This document shows positions 52,191 to 62,323 of a stretch of 64,000 nucleotides of DNA, in pieces (position 1 is the stretch's first letter; the number at the start of each line of letters is the position of its first letter). Origin of the DNA: Acidiluteibacter ferrifornacis (GTDB lineage: Bacteria; Bacteroidota; Bacteroidia; Flavobacteriales_E; Vicingaceae); NCBI RefSeq assembly GCF_009909615.1, contig NZ_WWNE01000012.1:274697-338696 (forward strand), given 5' to 3'. Made by a program: the position numbers and the translations under genes. The notes under the pieces were generated by a model, which was not told the origin of the DNA, did not search any database, and saw only the letters and a program-made list of their open reading frames with translations.

Positions 52191-52345
52191 GTGAATTGGT
52201 CTAATGGAAAGTTTGAATCGGTAAAGATATCTGAAATCTAAATTTTCCTGCAAGTCAATCAATCGATTAAGTGTCTAAAAAATCTTAAAATTAATTCACT
52301 TATTTTAGCAGCATCAACTGCTAGCCGCCAACTCAATACTCATTT

Positions 52346-53656
52346 ATGTCGATTGCTTTAAAAAAACACTTGGTAACCATCACTTTATCGCTCATTGCGA
52401 TTGTGTTGTTGTTGGTCACCACCAATTTATCTTTCGGAAAAGACAAATGGAGGGGATTTTTAGAATCGGATGCCAAAGGCTATTATGCCTATTTGCCAGC
52501 AGTTTTTATTTACCATGATCTAAATTTTGGATTTTTCGACCACATCGAAAAGGAGAAGTATTTCCAAGAACACATTTTTTACGATTACCGGAGTGGCAGC
52601 AATGGATTTGTTACCAATAAATACTACGCTGGAGCGGCATTGGCGCAAACTCCCTTTTTCATAGTAGCGCATGTAGCCACCATTCTCTCAGGTGAAGATC
52701 CAGATGGCTATTCGAAGTTGTACATGCTCTCGGTGCCTATTGCGTCCTTGTTTTATCATGTTTTAGGGTTATGGTTTTTAGCAGGATTACTGCGGTTATA
52801 TAAAGTCAAAGAATCGATAATTGCAGTATTGTTGTGCGCCACAGCTTTCGGCACGCATTTGTTTGTCTATACGGTAGTGGAAGGAGGGATGTCTCATGTA
52901 TTTTCATTCGCTTTCATCAGCGGATTTTTATACTATTCTAAACGCTATTTTGAACTACAGCAGTTGTCCGATGTGCATAAAATGGCGCTGCTGTTGGGTT
53001 TGATCGTTTTGTGTCGCCCTATTAATGGCTTGGTGGGGTTATTTTTAATTCCATTGGCTGGAAATGTCAGAACGCTAAAAATTGGACTCTTGGATATATT
53101 TTCTAGTGTAAAAGCGTGGGCAATCAGTCTCCTTCTGTTTGTTGGTATTGTTGGAATTCAATTGGTCATTTACAAGATTTCCACCGGCAGCTTTTTAGTC
53201 TATTCATACCAAGAGGAAGGGTTTAATTTCTCCGACCCGCATTTTTTCGACATCTTATTCAGCTATAAAAAAGGATTGTTTTTATACACGCCTATGTTAC
53301 TATTGGGCCTTTTTTCTGTGTTTTATTTATTACGATCTAAATCGTTTTTTTCCATCAGTTGGCTAATGTTTTTTGTTGGGATCACGTATATATTTTCTTC
53401 GTGGTGGATGTGGTTTTACGGCGGCAGCTTTTCTTCACGCGTTTATGTGGAGTACATTCCAATTTTCATTCTTCCACTGGGTTTGTTTTTAGAAAGTTGT
53501 TCACCCATAGTGAAAAAAGTAACCATTGGTGTAATCATTTGTTTGATTGGTGTTTGTCAAATTCAGAGTTACCAGTATCGGTATTACGAGATTCATTACA
53601 CCGATATGGACCAAGCCAAATATTGGGAAGTATTCTTGATGCGGAACCATTTTTAA
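52346..53656 (+). CDS. Polytopic membrane protein, GT-C-like
   Basis: A 436-residue protein with about ten predicted helices. The first loop contains ESDAKGYYAYLPAVFIYHDL, with an acidic pair placed as in GT-C glycosyltransferases (PMT/ArnT fold), and a later periplasmic stretch has SSWWMWFYGGSFSSRVYVEY. This suggests a lipid-linked sugar transferase, but no firm family motif is present. It is a lone rightward gene divergent from the DUF2490 gene. Confidence 0.6.
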   Translation: MSIALKKHLVTITLSLIAIVLLLVTTNLSFGKDKWRGFLESDAKGYYAYLPAVFIYHDLNFGFFDHIEKEKYFQEHIFYDYRSGSNGFVTNKYYAGAALAQTPFFIVAHVATILSGEDPDGYSKLYMLSVPIASLFYHVLGLWFLAGLLRLYKVKESIIAVLLCATAFGTHLFVYTVVEGGMSHVFSFAFISGFLYYSKRYFELQQLSDVHKMALLLGLIVLCRPINGLVGLFLIPLAGNVRTLKIGLLDIFSSVKAWAISLLLFVGIVGIQLVIYKISTGSFLVYSYQEEGFNFSDPHFFDILFSYKKGLFLYTPMLLLGLFSVFYLLRSKSFFSISWLMFFVGITYIFSSWWMWFYGGSFSSRVYVEYIPIFILPLGLFLESCSPIVKKVTIGVIICLIGVCQIQSYQYRYYEIHYTDMDQAKYWEVFLMRNHF

Positions 53657-53744
53657 AAGTAGATAGAATAATTACAGTCTAGCCTCTAACTTCTAGCTTC
53701 TCTCTTAAAACCATAAAGCTTTCATTAGTAGCAATTCACAATTT

Positions 53745-53794
53745 GTCACACTGAGCATTTCGACTGTGCTCAATACAGGCTTTAGTCGAAGTGA
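53745..53794. repeat. Short dispersed palindromic repeat
   Basis: The sequence GTCACACTGAGCATTTCGAC and its continuation contains TTCGACT (53759-53765) and AGTCGAA (53784-53790). From memory, variants of this 'sequence around TTCGACT...AGTCGAA' are widespread intergenic repeats in Bacteroidota genomes. Only one copy is seen here. Confidence 0.5.
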
Positions 53795-53883
53795 ACCATT
53801 AACCATTATTTCTCATTCGTTAACACTTTATTAACACTAGACCTCTTGCGCCCATGAATTTTGGGGTCTACATTTGGCGCCAA

Positions 53884-54321
53884 ATGAAAAACTGTATCAT
53901 CAAATATGTTACTTTAATTTTAATCCTCTTGTTGAGTGGGTATGGTCAGTTGGCCGCTCAATCGGCATTGGGGCATAAGCTTCCTGCTTTCGTTACGACG
54001 ATTCAGGAGGAAGAGCAATTGATGACGGCAGCAGTTCATGCCGAGCAAGCCCCTTCTGTGACTATTTCAAATAAAAGTACAAAAGGCCAACAAGGTGAAA
54101 TCCCATTTGCAGGCATTGATAAAAAAGAACCTGAAGATAAATTGATTAAGGCGCAAAGCCAATTGGCAAAAGGGTGTCAGTACATTATTTATCTTTCAAT
54201 TATTCCAACACAGGTTGCTTTTTTCGATTTCGAGAAAACAACAATTTCATTCCTTGAAGACCAAGCGTCTTTTATTTCTCCTACACCTCTATACCTTGAG
54301 TTAGAGGTTTTCCGTATTTGA
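53884..54321 (+). CDS. Small secreted protein upstream of the RND operon
   Basis: Starting at ATG 53884 (MKNCIIKYVTLILI), 145 residues with a signal peptide (cut near LAAQ); a longer frame from 53854 lacks one. The middle is charged and Gln/Ala-rich; the end is beta-like (LYLELEVFRI). No family. It lies 160 nt upstream of the efflux adaptor and may or may not be in the same transcript. Confidence 0.45.
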   Translation: MKNCIIKYVTLILILLLSGYGQLAAQSALGHKLPAFVTTIQEEEQLMTAAVHAEQAPSVTISNKSTKGQQGEIPFAGIDKKEPEDKLIKAQSQLAKGCQYIIYLSIIPTQVAFFDFEKTTISFLEDQASFISPTPLYLELEVFRI

Positions 54322-54481
54322 TTATTTCTTGAAGTTAAGGTGTTTTCATAGCGCCTAACTATATCCCATCAACTCGTTTTTTAGTTGTACACAACTTTAA
54401 TTCTGAGCCGTGTTGTGCTATTCAGCATTTTCACAAACGATTAACAACAACCAATTTTATTATTTTAAAAATCAACAATCA

Positions 54482-55564
54482 ATGAAAAGAATTTTCATGT
54501 TTGTGGGAGTTTGTACAGTACTCTTCGTTATCAGTTGTACATCTCATCACGAAAAAGAAGAAGCAGAATCTAAATTTTTAGTGACCAGTCCATTAAAGCA
54601 AGACACCTCCATCGTTCAGGAGTATGTCTGTCAAATTCACTCCATCAATCACATCGAATTGAGATCTCAAGAGAGAGGTTTCTTAGAGAAGATTTTTGTA
54701 GATGAAGGTGACTTTGTGAAGAAAGGACAATTGCTATTCCGCATCATGCCAAAACTGTATGAAGCAGAAATGCATAAAGCAAAAGCTGAGGCTGATTTGG
54801 CTGCGATAGAGTTTCAAAATACTAAGTCACTGTCAGATAGTAATATCGTGTCTAAGAATGAATTGGCAATGGCTAAAGCTAGATACGAAAGAGCAAAAGC
54901 AGAACTCGAGTTATCTCAAGTTCACTTGGGTTTTACCGAAATTCGAGCACCATTCGATGGCTACATTGATCGTTTTCAAGTGCGATTGGGGAGTTTGTTA
55001 GATGAAGGAGACGTATTGACCAATCTTTCAGACAACAGCAGCATGTGGATTTATTTCAATGTGCCGGAATCAGAGTACTTGGATTTAATGGAGCACGTTA
55101 CCGACATCACTAAAATGGATGTGAGTTTGAAAATGGCGAACAACAAGCTATTTCAGCATCCAGGAGTGGTGGAAACTATAGAAGCGGATTTCAACAACGA
55201 AACTGGTAACATTCCTTTTAGAGCCACTTTTCCAAATCCAAATGGATTGCTAAGACATGGAGAAACAGGTAATATCAGAGTCACTCGACAATTGAAAGAT
55301 GCTTTGATTATTCCTCAGAAAGCCACTTTTGAAGTATTGGAGAAAAAGTTTGTTTTCGTAGTAGATGATGAAAATACGTTGCGCTCTAGAGAGATTACGA
55401 TAGGCGAAGAATTGCCTCATTTGTTTGTGATTGCAGGAGGTTTAAATGAAGGAGATAAGATTTTGTTGGAAGGCTTGCGTAAAGTGAAAAACAATGAGGA
55501 AATCGATTTTGAATTGGTTTCACCTAAAAAGGTAATCAATCAATTAGAGTTGTATTCAGAGTAA
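54482..55564 (+). CDS. RND efflux periplasmic adaptor (MFP) lipoprotein
   Basis: Start at ATG 54482 (MKRIFMFVG), 360 residues with lipobox VISC; a longer frame to 54410 is not family-like. Lipoyl halves flank a coiled-coil hairpin (KAEADLAAIEFQNTKSLSDSN to AKAELELSQVHLGF) and there are beta-barrel and membrane-proximal domains (ALIIPQKATFEVLEKKFVFVV). AcrA/MexA-type adaptor. First gene of a three-gene efflux operon with pump and outer-membrane factor. Confidence 0.92.
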   Translation: MKRIFMFVGVCTVLFVISCTSHHEKEEAESKFLVTSPLKQDTSIVQEYVCQIHSINHIELRSQERGFLEKIFVDEGDFVKKGQLLFRIMPKLYEAEMHKAKAEADLAAIEFQNTKSLSDSNIVSKNELAMAKARYERAKAELELSQVHLGFTEIRAPFDGYIDRFQVRLGSLLDEGDVLTNLSDNSSMWIYFNVPESEYLDLMEHVTDITKMDVSLKMANNKLFQHPGVVETIEADFNNETGNIPFRATFPNPNGLLRHGETGNIRVTRQLKDALIIPQKATFEVLEKKFVFVVDDENTLRSREITIGEELPHLFVIAGGLNEGDKILLEGLRKVKNNEEIDFELVSPKKVINQLELYSE

Positions 55565-55588
55565 GCTAACCGACTTAAAATTTATACT

Positions 55589-58500
55589 ATGTTTAGTAAT
55601 ATCATACACCGACCTGTGTTCGCAATTGTGATTTCAATTGTGATTGTATTTACAGGTCTATTAGCAATCAATCAATTACCAACTTCCCAATTCCCACAAA
55701 TTGCGCCAACTACGGTAAGTATTTTTATCGCTTATCCGGGTTCTAGTGCTGACGTTTTGGTGAAGTCGACATTGGTGACATTAGAAAACTCCATCAACGG
55801 AGTGCAGGGAATGCGTTACATGGCTACGGATGCCACGAGTGCAGGTGAAGCGACATTAAATATTGTTTTTGAACCCGGCACCGACCCCAATCAGGCCGTC
55901 ATACAGGTTAAGACCAGGGTGGATCAAGTAATGCCGCTGTTGCCAGAATTGGTGCAACGAGAAGGGGTAATCATTACACCGATCCAGCCGAGTATGTTGA
56001 TGTACGTCAACCTTTACAGCACTGACAAGAATGTAGATCAGAAATTTTTGTACAACTATGCCGACGTAAAAATGATTCCTGAAATCAACCGTATAAATGG
56101 GATTGCGCGGTCAAGTATTTTGGGAAGTAGAAAATATGCTATGCGGGTTTGGTTAAATCCAGACCGTATGCGAGCGTATTCTATTTCTGCTGAGGAAGTA
56201 ATGGAAGCTTTGGCAGAGCAAAGTATCATGGGGCGTCCAGGTAGAATTGGACAAAGTTCTGGTATTTCTGCCCAATCTTTAGAGTATGTTTTGACTTATA
56301 AGGGTCGATTCAATAAGGAAGAAGAATACGAAGACATCATTATCCGTGCAAATGCCGAAGGGGAAAGTATCCGCTTGGGCGAGATTGCAGAAGTGAAGTT
56401 GGGAAGTGAATTCTTTGACATCTACTCGAATTTAGATGGGTATCCTTCAGCGGCTATTGTTTTAAAACAAACAGTTGGTAGCAATGCAACTGAGGTAATC
56501 GAAGAGGTGAAAGCCAGACTGGAAGAAATGAAAGAAGATTTTCCCGAAGGAATGGATTACAAAGTCAGTTACGATGTGTCTAAATTCTTGGAAGCTTCTA
56601 CTGAGCAAGTAATCCATACATTGAGAGATGCCTTTATTTTGGTGGCATTAGTGGTTTTCCTTTTTCTAGGAGATGTTCGTTCTACCTTGATTCCGATTTT
56701 GGCGGTTCCAGTTTCCTTGATAGGCGCGTTCTTCGTGATGCAACTGTTTGGGTTGTCGATTAACCTAATTACTTTATTTGCTTTGGTGCTCGCCATCGGG
56801 ATTGTCGTCGATGATGCGATTGTGGTCGTCGAGGCCGTCCATGAGAAGATGGAAAAGGAGCACTTGTCACCTTACAAAGCGGTACAAAAAGTAATGAAGG
56901 AAATCAGTGGAGCAATTATCGCTATTACATTGGTAATGGTATCTGTTTTCTTACCGATTTCATTCATGAGTGGTCCAGTAGGCACGTTTTACCGACAGTT
57001 TTCCATCACCATGGCGAGTTCTATCGTATTGTCGGCTATTGTGGCTTTAACGCTGACTCCTGTATTGTGTGCGATGATTTTGAAGAACAATCATGGAAAG
57101 CCAAGAAAGAAAACGCCTGTGAATCGATTCATTGATTGGTTCAACAGAGGATTTGAAAGATTGACTGGGAAATATTTGGGTTTATTGCACAAAATCGTGA
57201 ACCGACGAATGGTCACTTGGGGAATCCTTATCATTTTTGGAATTGGAATCTTCGTACAATCTAAAATCTTACCATCAGGATTTATCCCTGGAGAAGATCA
57301 AGGAACCATTTATGCGATTATTCAAACTCCTCCGGGATCAACCTTGGAGTACACCAATAAGTTGTCTCAAGAATTACAGAAAATTTGTGAAGATGTAGAT
57401 GCAGTAGAATCTGTTTCCTCATTGGCTGGTTATGAAATCATGACAGAAGGTAGAGGATCCAACGCTGGGACTTGTTTGATTAACTTGAAATCTTGGGGAG
57501 ATCGGGATAAATCAGTGCATGAAGTGATGGAAGAGTTGGAGGAGAAATCCAAAGACTTAGGAGCGGTAATTGAATATTTTGAGCCACCAGCAGTTCCGGG
57601 ATTTGGTTCTTCAGGCGGTTTCTCATTGCGGATGTTAGACAAAACGACTTCTACTGACTACCAAGAGTTTGATAAGATTAATAAAGAGTTTATTGAAGCT
57701 TTAGAGAAACGTAAAGAATTGACTGGGGTGTTTACCTTTTTTGCGGCCAACTATCCTCAATATGAGTTAGAAATCGACAACAAAGCAGCCATGCAAAAAG
57801 GGGTTTCCATTGGTGATGCCATGGAAAACCTAAACATTATGATTGGTAGTACCTACGAGCAAGGCTTCATCAAGTTTGGTCGATTCTTTAAAGTTTATGT
57901 GCAGTCAGCTCCTGAGTTTAGAAAACTTCCTTCTGATGTGTTAAAGATGTTTGTGAAAAACGATGAGGGGGAAATGGTCCCTTATTCGGCATTCATGAAA
58001 TTGAATAAAACACAAGGGCCAAATGAAATTACGAGATACAACATGTATAACTCGGCCTCTATTCGTGGACTTCCAGCTGAAGGATATACTTCTGCGGATG
58101 CCATAGAAGCCATTAGAGAAGTCGCTGATGAAGTATTGCCACATGGATATGATATTGCTTGGGAAGGCTTGTCTTACGACGAATCTAGAAGAGGAAACGA
58201 AGCGTTGTACATTTTCATCATCGTTGTGATTTTTGTGTACTTGGTATTGGCAGCTCAATACGAGAGTTTCTTATTGCCATTGGCAGTGGTACTTTCTTTG
58301 CCTGTTGGGATTTTCGGTTCATTTTTATTGCTACAATTTATGGGCTTAGCGAATGACATTTATGCCCAGGTTGGACTGATTATGTTGGTTGGGCTGCTCG
58401 GTAAGAATGCCGTGTTGATTGTCGAGTTTGCTGTTCAAAAACGTCAACAAGGATTGTCCATAATCGATGCGGCCATTGAGGGTGCAAAAGTTCGGTTCCG

Positions 58501-58843
58501 GCCTATTTTGATGACTTCATTTGCTTTTATCGCTGGGATGATTCCTTTGGTAATCTCAACAGGAGCCGGAGCTATTGGAAACCGTACCATTGGTGGTTCA
58601 GCCATGGGAGGGATGTTATTCGGGACCCTGTTCGGAGTGATAGTAGTTCCTGGTTTGTACTTCATTTTTGGAACATTAGCAGATAAAGGTCAATTGATTA
58701 AAAACCAAGATGCTGTTCCATTATCTGAGGCGGTTAGCAAATTCGCCAACAAGGATTCGGATAAATCAACTCTGCGGAAATTAAAAATCATGATGAAGTT
58801 GATGCAGCGTAAATTAAAGAACAATAAAGACACCGATAAATAA
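55589..58843 (+). CDS. RND efflux pump inner-membrane transporter (AcrB/MexB type)
   Basis: A 1084-residue HAE1-type pump: helix 1 then a large periplasmic porter domain twice over, with the proton-relay motif GIVVDDAIVVVEAV in helix 4 and AAQYESFLLPLAVVLSLPVG before helix 8-9. Exports hydrophobic drugs, detergents or similar compounds. It follows the adaptor after 24 nt and shares its last base with the outer-membrane factor gene. Normal length for the family. Confidence 0.95.
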   Translation: MFSNIIHRPVFAIVISIVIVFTGLLAINQLPTSQFPQIAPTTVSIFIAYPGSSADVLVKSTLVTLENSINGVQGMRYMATDATSAGEATLNIVFEPGTDPNQAVIQVKTRVDQVMPLLPELVQREGVIITPIQPSMLMYVNLYSTDKNVDQKFLYNYADVKMIPEINRINGIARSSILGSRKYAMRVWLNPDRMRAYSISAEEVMEALAEQSIMGRPGRIGQSSGISAQSLEYVLTYKGRFNKEEEYEDIIIRANAEGESIRLGEIAEVKLGSEFFDIYSNLDGYPSAAIVLKQTVGSNATEVIEEVKARLEEMKEDFPEGMDYKVSYDVSKFLEASTEQVIHTLRDAFILVALVVFLFLGDVRSTLIPILAVPVSLIGAFFVMQLFGLSINLITLFALVLAIGIVVDDAIVVVEAVHEKMEKEHLSPYKAVQKVMKEISGAIIAITLVMVSVFLPISFMSGPVGTFYRQFSITMASSIVLSAIVALTLTPVLCAMILKNNHGKPRKKTPVNRFIDWFNRGFERLTGKYLGLLHKIVNRRMVTWGILIIFGIGIFVQSKILPSGFIPGEDQGTIYAIIQTPPGSTLEYTNKLSQELQKICEDVDAVESVSSLAGYEIMTEGRGSNAGTCLINLKSWGDRDKSVHEVMEELEEKSKDLGAVIEYFEPPAVPGFGSSGGFSLRMLDKTTSTDYQEFDKINKEFIEALEKRKELTGVFTFFAANYPQYELEIDNKAAMQKGVSIGDAMENLNIMIGSTYEQGFIKFGRFFKVYVQSAPEFRKLPSDVLKMFVKNDEGEMVPYSAFMKLNKTQGPNEITRYNMYNSASIRGLPAEGYTSADAIEAIREVADEVLPHGYDIAWEGLSYDESRRGNEALYIFIIVVIFVYLVLAAQYESFLLPLAVVLSLPVGIFGSFLLLQFMGLANDIYAQVGLIMLVGLLGKNAVLIVEFAVQKRQQGLSIIDAAIEGAKVRFRPILMTSFAFIAGMIPLVISTGAGAIGNRTIGGSAMGGMLFGTLFGVIVVPGLYFIFGTLADKGQLIKNQDAVPLSEAVSKFANKDSDKSTLRKLKIMMKLMQRKLKNNKDTDK

Positions 58844-60294
58844 TGAATAAGATGTTAAAATATAGAAAGATACATACGTATGTAACAGCGCTTATCATAG
58901 CATTGGGTGTTGCGGCTTGTCGGGTTCCATCTATGGTTTCGGATGCAGATCATGCTGTTATTCCTGAGAATTATAAAAATGTCCAAATAAAGGATACTGT
59001 GAATAGCGGAAAGGTTCCTTGGAAGGAATATTTCACTGATCTTAACTTGAATGCCTTGATTGATTCTGCATTGAAGAATAACCAAGAGTTGAATATTTCG
59101 CTCTTGGAGATGCAAATGAGCCAAAACGAAATCCGAGCTAGAAAAGGGGAATACCTTCCTTCGTTGGGAATTGGAGCAGGAGCAGGTGTGGAGAAGTCGG
59201 CGAGATATACTCGTAATGGAGCACTTGAAGCTACGACAGATATTCAACCGGGAGAAGAGTTTCCGGAACCTTTGCAAGATTATATGGTAGGAGCATACGC
59301 ATCTTGGGAGATTGATGTATGGAAGAAGTTGCGCAATGCAAAGAAAGCAGCAGTTTCTAGGTATTTGGCTTCGGTAGAAGGGAAGAACTTTGTGATGACG
59401 AACTTAATTGCCGAAGTGGCTAATTCTTATTATGAGTTACTGGCGTTGGACAATCAGTTGGAAATCGTTCAAAACAACATTGTGATTTTAAACAATGCAT
59501 TGAGAGCAGTGAGACAACAGAAAGAAGCGACAATGGTGACGGAATTGGCTGTTCGAAAGTTTGAGGCAGAAGTATATAAAACAAAGAGTTTGCAGTTTGA
59601 CCTTCAACAAGAAATAGTAGAAGTAGAAAACAGAATCAACTTCTTAACAGGACGTTACGGTCAACCGATTCAGCGGGATTCGAAAGGGTTTTCTGATTTG
59701 TTGCCACAAGCTGTTTTATCAGGAATTCCTGCACAATTACTAGAAAATCGACCTGATGTGAAACAAGCAGAGCAAGAATTAATGGCCGCTAAGATTGACA
59801 TTAAAGTCGCTAAAGCGCAGTTTTATCCTTCATTGGGAATTTCTGCAGGAATCGGTTTTCAAGCTTTTAATCCTGAGTTTTTGATTCAATCACCACAGTC
59901 GTTATTGTACAATTTGGCTGGTGACTTAATGGCGCCTTTAGTGAATCGAAATGCCATTAAAGCGATGTATTACAATGCCAATGCTCGTCAAATTCAAGCA
60001 GTCTTTGAATATGAGCAGACGGTGTTAAACGCATATATTGATGTAGCAAATCAACTCGCCAAAGTGAATAATTTGGAACAAAGTTATGATTTGAAATCGA
60101 AGCAAGTACAAGCGCTTTCTGAATCCATTGACATTTCAATTAGCCTTTTCCGTTCTGCCCGAGCAGACTATATGGAAGTGCTAATGACACAGCGAGATGC
60201 ACTAGAAGCAAAAGTTGAATTAATAGAAACTAAAAAGCAGCAAATGAATGCAATGGTAGATATCTATCACGCATTAGGCGGCGGCTGGAGATAA
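58843..60294 (+). CDS. Outer-membrane efflux factor, NodT/OprM family
   Basis: A 483-residue lipoprotein (lipobox VAAC, Cys26) with two OEP repeats: IDSALKNNQELNISLLEMQM and LLENRPDVKQAEQELMAAKID, each followed by long helical hairpins (AKAQFYPSLGISAGIGF, VLMTQRDALEAKVEL). TolC-like channel that completes the adaptor-pump-channel efflux system. Its first base is the last base of the pump gene. A terminator pair follows. Confidence 0.94.
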   Translation: MNKMLKYRKIHTYVTALIIALGVAACRVPSMVSDADHAVIPENYKNVQIKDTVNSGKVPWKEYFTDLNLNALIDSALKNNQELNISLLEMQMSQNEIRARKGEYLPSLGIGAGAGVEKSARYTRNGALEATTDIQPGEEFPEPLQDYMVGAYASWEIDVWKKLRNAKKAAVSRYLASVEGKNFVMTNLIAEVANSYYELLALDNQLEIVQNNIVILNNALRAVRQQKEATMVTELAVRKFEAEVYKTKSLQFDLQQEIVEVENRINFLTGRYGQPIQRDSKGFSDLLPQAVLSGIPAQLLENRPDVKQAEQELMAAKIDIKVAKAQFYPSLGISAGIGFQAFNPEFLIQSPQSLLYNLAGDLMAPLVNRNAIKAMYYNANARQIQAVFEYEQTVLNAYIDVANQLAKVNNLEQSYDLKSKQVQALSESIDISISLFRSARADYMEVLMTQRDALEAKVELIETKKQQMNAMVDIYHALGGGWR

Positions 60295-60324
60295 CACAGT
60301 TTTTCTTTTTTTTGGTTGTTAGTG

Positions 60325-60356
60325 AACCCCGTATTGCCTTTGTGTAATTCGGGGTT
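60325..60356 (+). terminator. Hairpin after the efflux operon
   Basis: Arms AACCCCG (60325-60331) and CGGGGTT (60350-60356). No long T tract, so termination may rely on the stronger hairpin at 60395. Confidence 0.5.
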
Positions 60357-60394
60357 TGCTTATTTTGTGATTGGAAGTTATTTAAAAGTAAAAG

Positions 60395-60438
60395 GGTGGA
60401 AGCGCTTCGATTATTCGAGCAGTTCCACCTTTTTTTTA
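60395..60438. terminator. Intrinsic terminator between the efflux operon and the PLP enzyme
   Basis: Arms GGTGGAA (60395-60401) and TTCCACC (60423-60429) plus inner TCGA/TCGA pairing, followed by nine T. It sits between two convergent genes. Confidence 0.8.
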
Positions 60439-60454
60439 TTGGGGGAGATTTGGA

Positions 60455-61702
60455 TTAAACGGCTTTAAAAGCATTTTCGATGTCCCAAATTAAATCTTCG
60501 CTGTTTTCAACTCCTACAGATAAGCGAATTAGGCTGTCAGTAATTCCCAATGATTGTTTCAACTCAGGGTCAATTCCTGCGTGAGTCATAGAAGCAGGAT
60601 GCTGTACCAAGCTTTCTGTACTTCCTAAACTCACTGCTAGTTTTACTAGTTTCAAATGATTCAAAAAGCGGAAAGCTTCTTTTTCACCACCCTTGATCTC
60701 AAATGAAATCATAGCACCAGGAGCGGTGTATTGTTTTTTATAGATGGCATGAGCAGGAGTTCCTTCTTCCAATAGTCCTAAAAACATTACTTTGCTCACC
60801 ATAGGGTGTTTTACCAAGTAAGCAACGATGTCTTGAGCACTCTTAGTTTGTTGTTCCATTCTTACTTTTAAAGTTTCTAAACTTCTCAATAGTAACCAAC
60901 AGGTGTGCGGACTTGCCATGTTTCCTAAGAACGTACGCAACGTTTTGATACGGATCATGTTTTCGGTGTTTCCTAAAACTGCTCCTGCAATTAAATCACT
61001 GTGCCCACCGATGTATTTGGTTGCTGAGTACAATACTAAATCCGCACCATGGTCCAACGGACTGCACCATAATGGTCCCATGTAGGTGTTGTCAACCGCC
61101 AAACATACTCTTTTGTCGGCAGTACTAAAATGGTCTGCCAATTCTCGGCACATGGAGATGTCAATCAGTTGATTGGTTGGGTTGGATGGCGTTTCTATAT
61201 AAATGCATCCTAATTTGTCCCCTTTTCCAGAATTTTCAATCAGTTGTATCAATTCGTCCTTAGTAGCGCCTGATCGGAAAGACAAACTGTCAACGCCAAT
61301 CTTTTTCAAGAAATGATTGATGAAATGATCAGTTCCACCGTAAGTTGGCGAACTAAACAACAACAAGTCTCCTGGTTTCAAAAACTCCAATAGAGTAGTG
61401 CTAATTGCTGACATTCCGCTTTCGAAAATGGCGCAATCGTCGGCGTGGTCCCATAAGGACAATCTGTTCTCTAATATTTCTAGGTTAGGGTTATTGATTC
61501 TGCTGTAAATCAATCCCAATTGTTCGTCTTGATCTTTCTCTCTCAGGCCGTAAGCCAATTCAAAGAATGCCTTTCCTTCCTCAGCTGTTTTGAACGCAAA
61601 TGTTGAGGTTTGAAAGATGGGTGGTTTAACTGCGCCTTCCGATAATTCAGGTTGATAACCGTAGGTCATCATTAAGCTTTCGGGATGTAATTTATGTTCC
61701 AT
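60455..61702 (-). CDS. Cys/Met-metabolism PLP enzyme (cystathionine gamma-synthase / methionine gamma-lyase type)
   Basis: A 415-residue fold-type I PLP enzyme. Lys229 in YSATKYIGGHSD is the Schiff-base lysine and Asp204 in AVDNTY pairs with the pyridine nitrogen; phosphate-binding residues appear in ESGMSAIS and YSRINNPN. It makes or breaks C-S bonds; synthase versus lyase cannot be decided here. Divergent from an Lrp/AsnC regulator, which probably controls it. A TAnnTTTG-like element is at 61725. Confidence 0.9.
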   Translation of the reverse strand: MEHKLHPESLMMTYGYQPELSEGAVKPPIFQTSTFAFKTAEEGKAFFELAYGLREKDQDEQLGLIYSRINNPNLEILENRLSLWDHADDCAIFESGMSAISTTLLEFLKPGDLLLFSSPTYGGTDHFINHFLKKIGVDSLSFRSGATKDELIQLIENSGKGDKLGCIYIETPSNPTNQLIDISMCRELADHFSTADKRVCLAVDNTYMGPLWCSPLDHGADLVLYSATKYIGGHSDLIAGAVLGNTENMIRIKTLRTFLGNMASPHTCWLLLRSLETLKVRMEQQTKSAQDIVAYLVKHPMVSKVMFLGLLEEGTPAHAIYKKQYTAPGAMISFEIKGGEKEAFRFLNHLKLVKLAVSLGSTESLVQHPASMTHAGIDPELKQSLGITDSLIRLSVGVENSEDLIWDIENAFKAV

Positions 61703-61724
61703 AAGGATCTCGTTTAATTTTTTG

Positions 61725-61732
61725 CGAAAGTA
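61725..61732 (-). promoter_or_regulatory. -7 element of the PLP-enzyme promoter
   Basis: TACTTTCG on the minus strand, one mismatch from TAnnTTTG, 23 nt ahead of the start codon. Confidence 0.4.
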
Positions 61733-61858
61733 CGCCTAGTAGGAATTTGTTTTATGGAATAGAGGTAACTTAGTGATTATTCCTGAATTTTATAATTTTT
61801 AGGGAAAATTTAGGTTGATTTGTAAATCAGAAATAGTACAAAAGGAAAATTTCCCAAA

Positions 61859-62323
61859 ATGAAACTAGACAACATCGATTTACAGCTATTAGAGCTGTTG
61901 CAGCAGGATTCAAAAATGAATGTGAAGGAAATTGCAACTCAATTGAATTTGACGAAAACGCCCATCTATGAACGAATCAAGCGATTTGAAAAGGAAGGAA
62001 TTATTGAGAAATATGTGGCCGTATTGAATCGGAAGATTATCAGCCAATCCATGATAGTGTTTTGTTCGGTGTCTTTGGAAAGCCAGAAGATCGATGAGAT
62101 TAATGCATTCAGTGAAGCAGTTCGACAAATTCCTGAGGTAATGGAGTGTTACCTGATGGGAGGAATCAATGATTTTCTACTCAAAGTCACTGTAAAGGAT
62201 TTGAATGCCTATCACCATTTTTCTTCCGGTAAATTAGCTGTATTACCAAATGTAGGACAGATCAAAAGCACGTTTGTATTGAATGAAATTAAGCGGTCAA
62301 CCGTGTTTCCGTTAAGTCTCTAG
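61859..62323 (+). CDS. Lrp/AsnC family transcriptional regulator
   Basis: A 154-residue regulator: N-terminal winged helix (LDNIDLQLLELLQQDSKMNV, QLNLTKTPIYERIKRFEKEGII) and a C-terminal RAM ligand domain (CYLMGGINDFLLKVTVKD). Divergent from the PLP enzyme, so amino-acid-responsive control of sulfur amino-acid metabolism is likely (inference from context). Confidence 0.92.
   Translation: MKLDNIDLQLLELLQQDSKMNVKEIATQLNLTKTPIYERIKRFEKEGIIEKYVAVLNRKIISQSMIVFCSVSLESQKIDEINAFSEAVRQIPEVMECYLMGGINDFLLKVTVKDLNAYHHFSSGKLAVLPNVGQIKSTFVLNEIKRSTVFPLSL

Noticed and set aside
53745..53794. TTCGACT...AGTCGAA repeat considered as another attC site
   Set aside because: No GTTRRRY/RYYYAAC boxes, no cassette gene at its sides; it fits a common short intergenic repeat.
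14022..60294. MacAB operon and RND operon as one efflux system
   Set aside because: They are about 36 kb apart; only the RND operon has its own outer-membrane factor.
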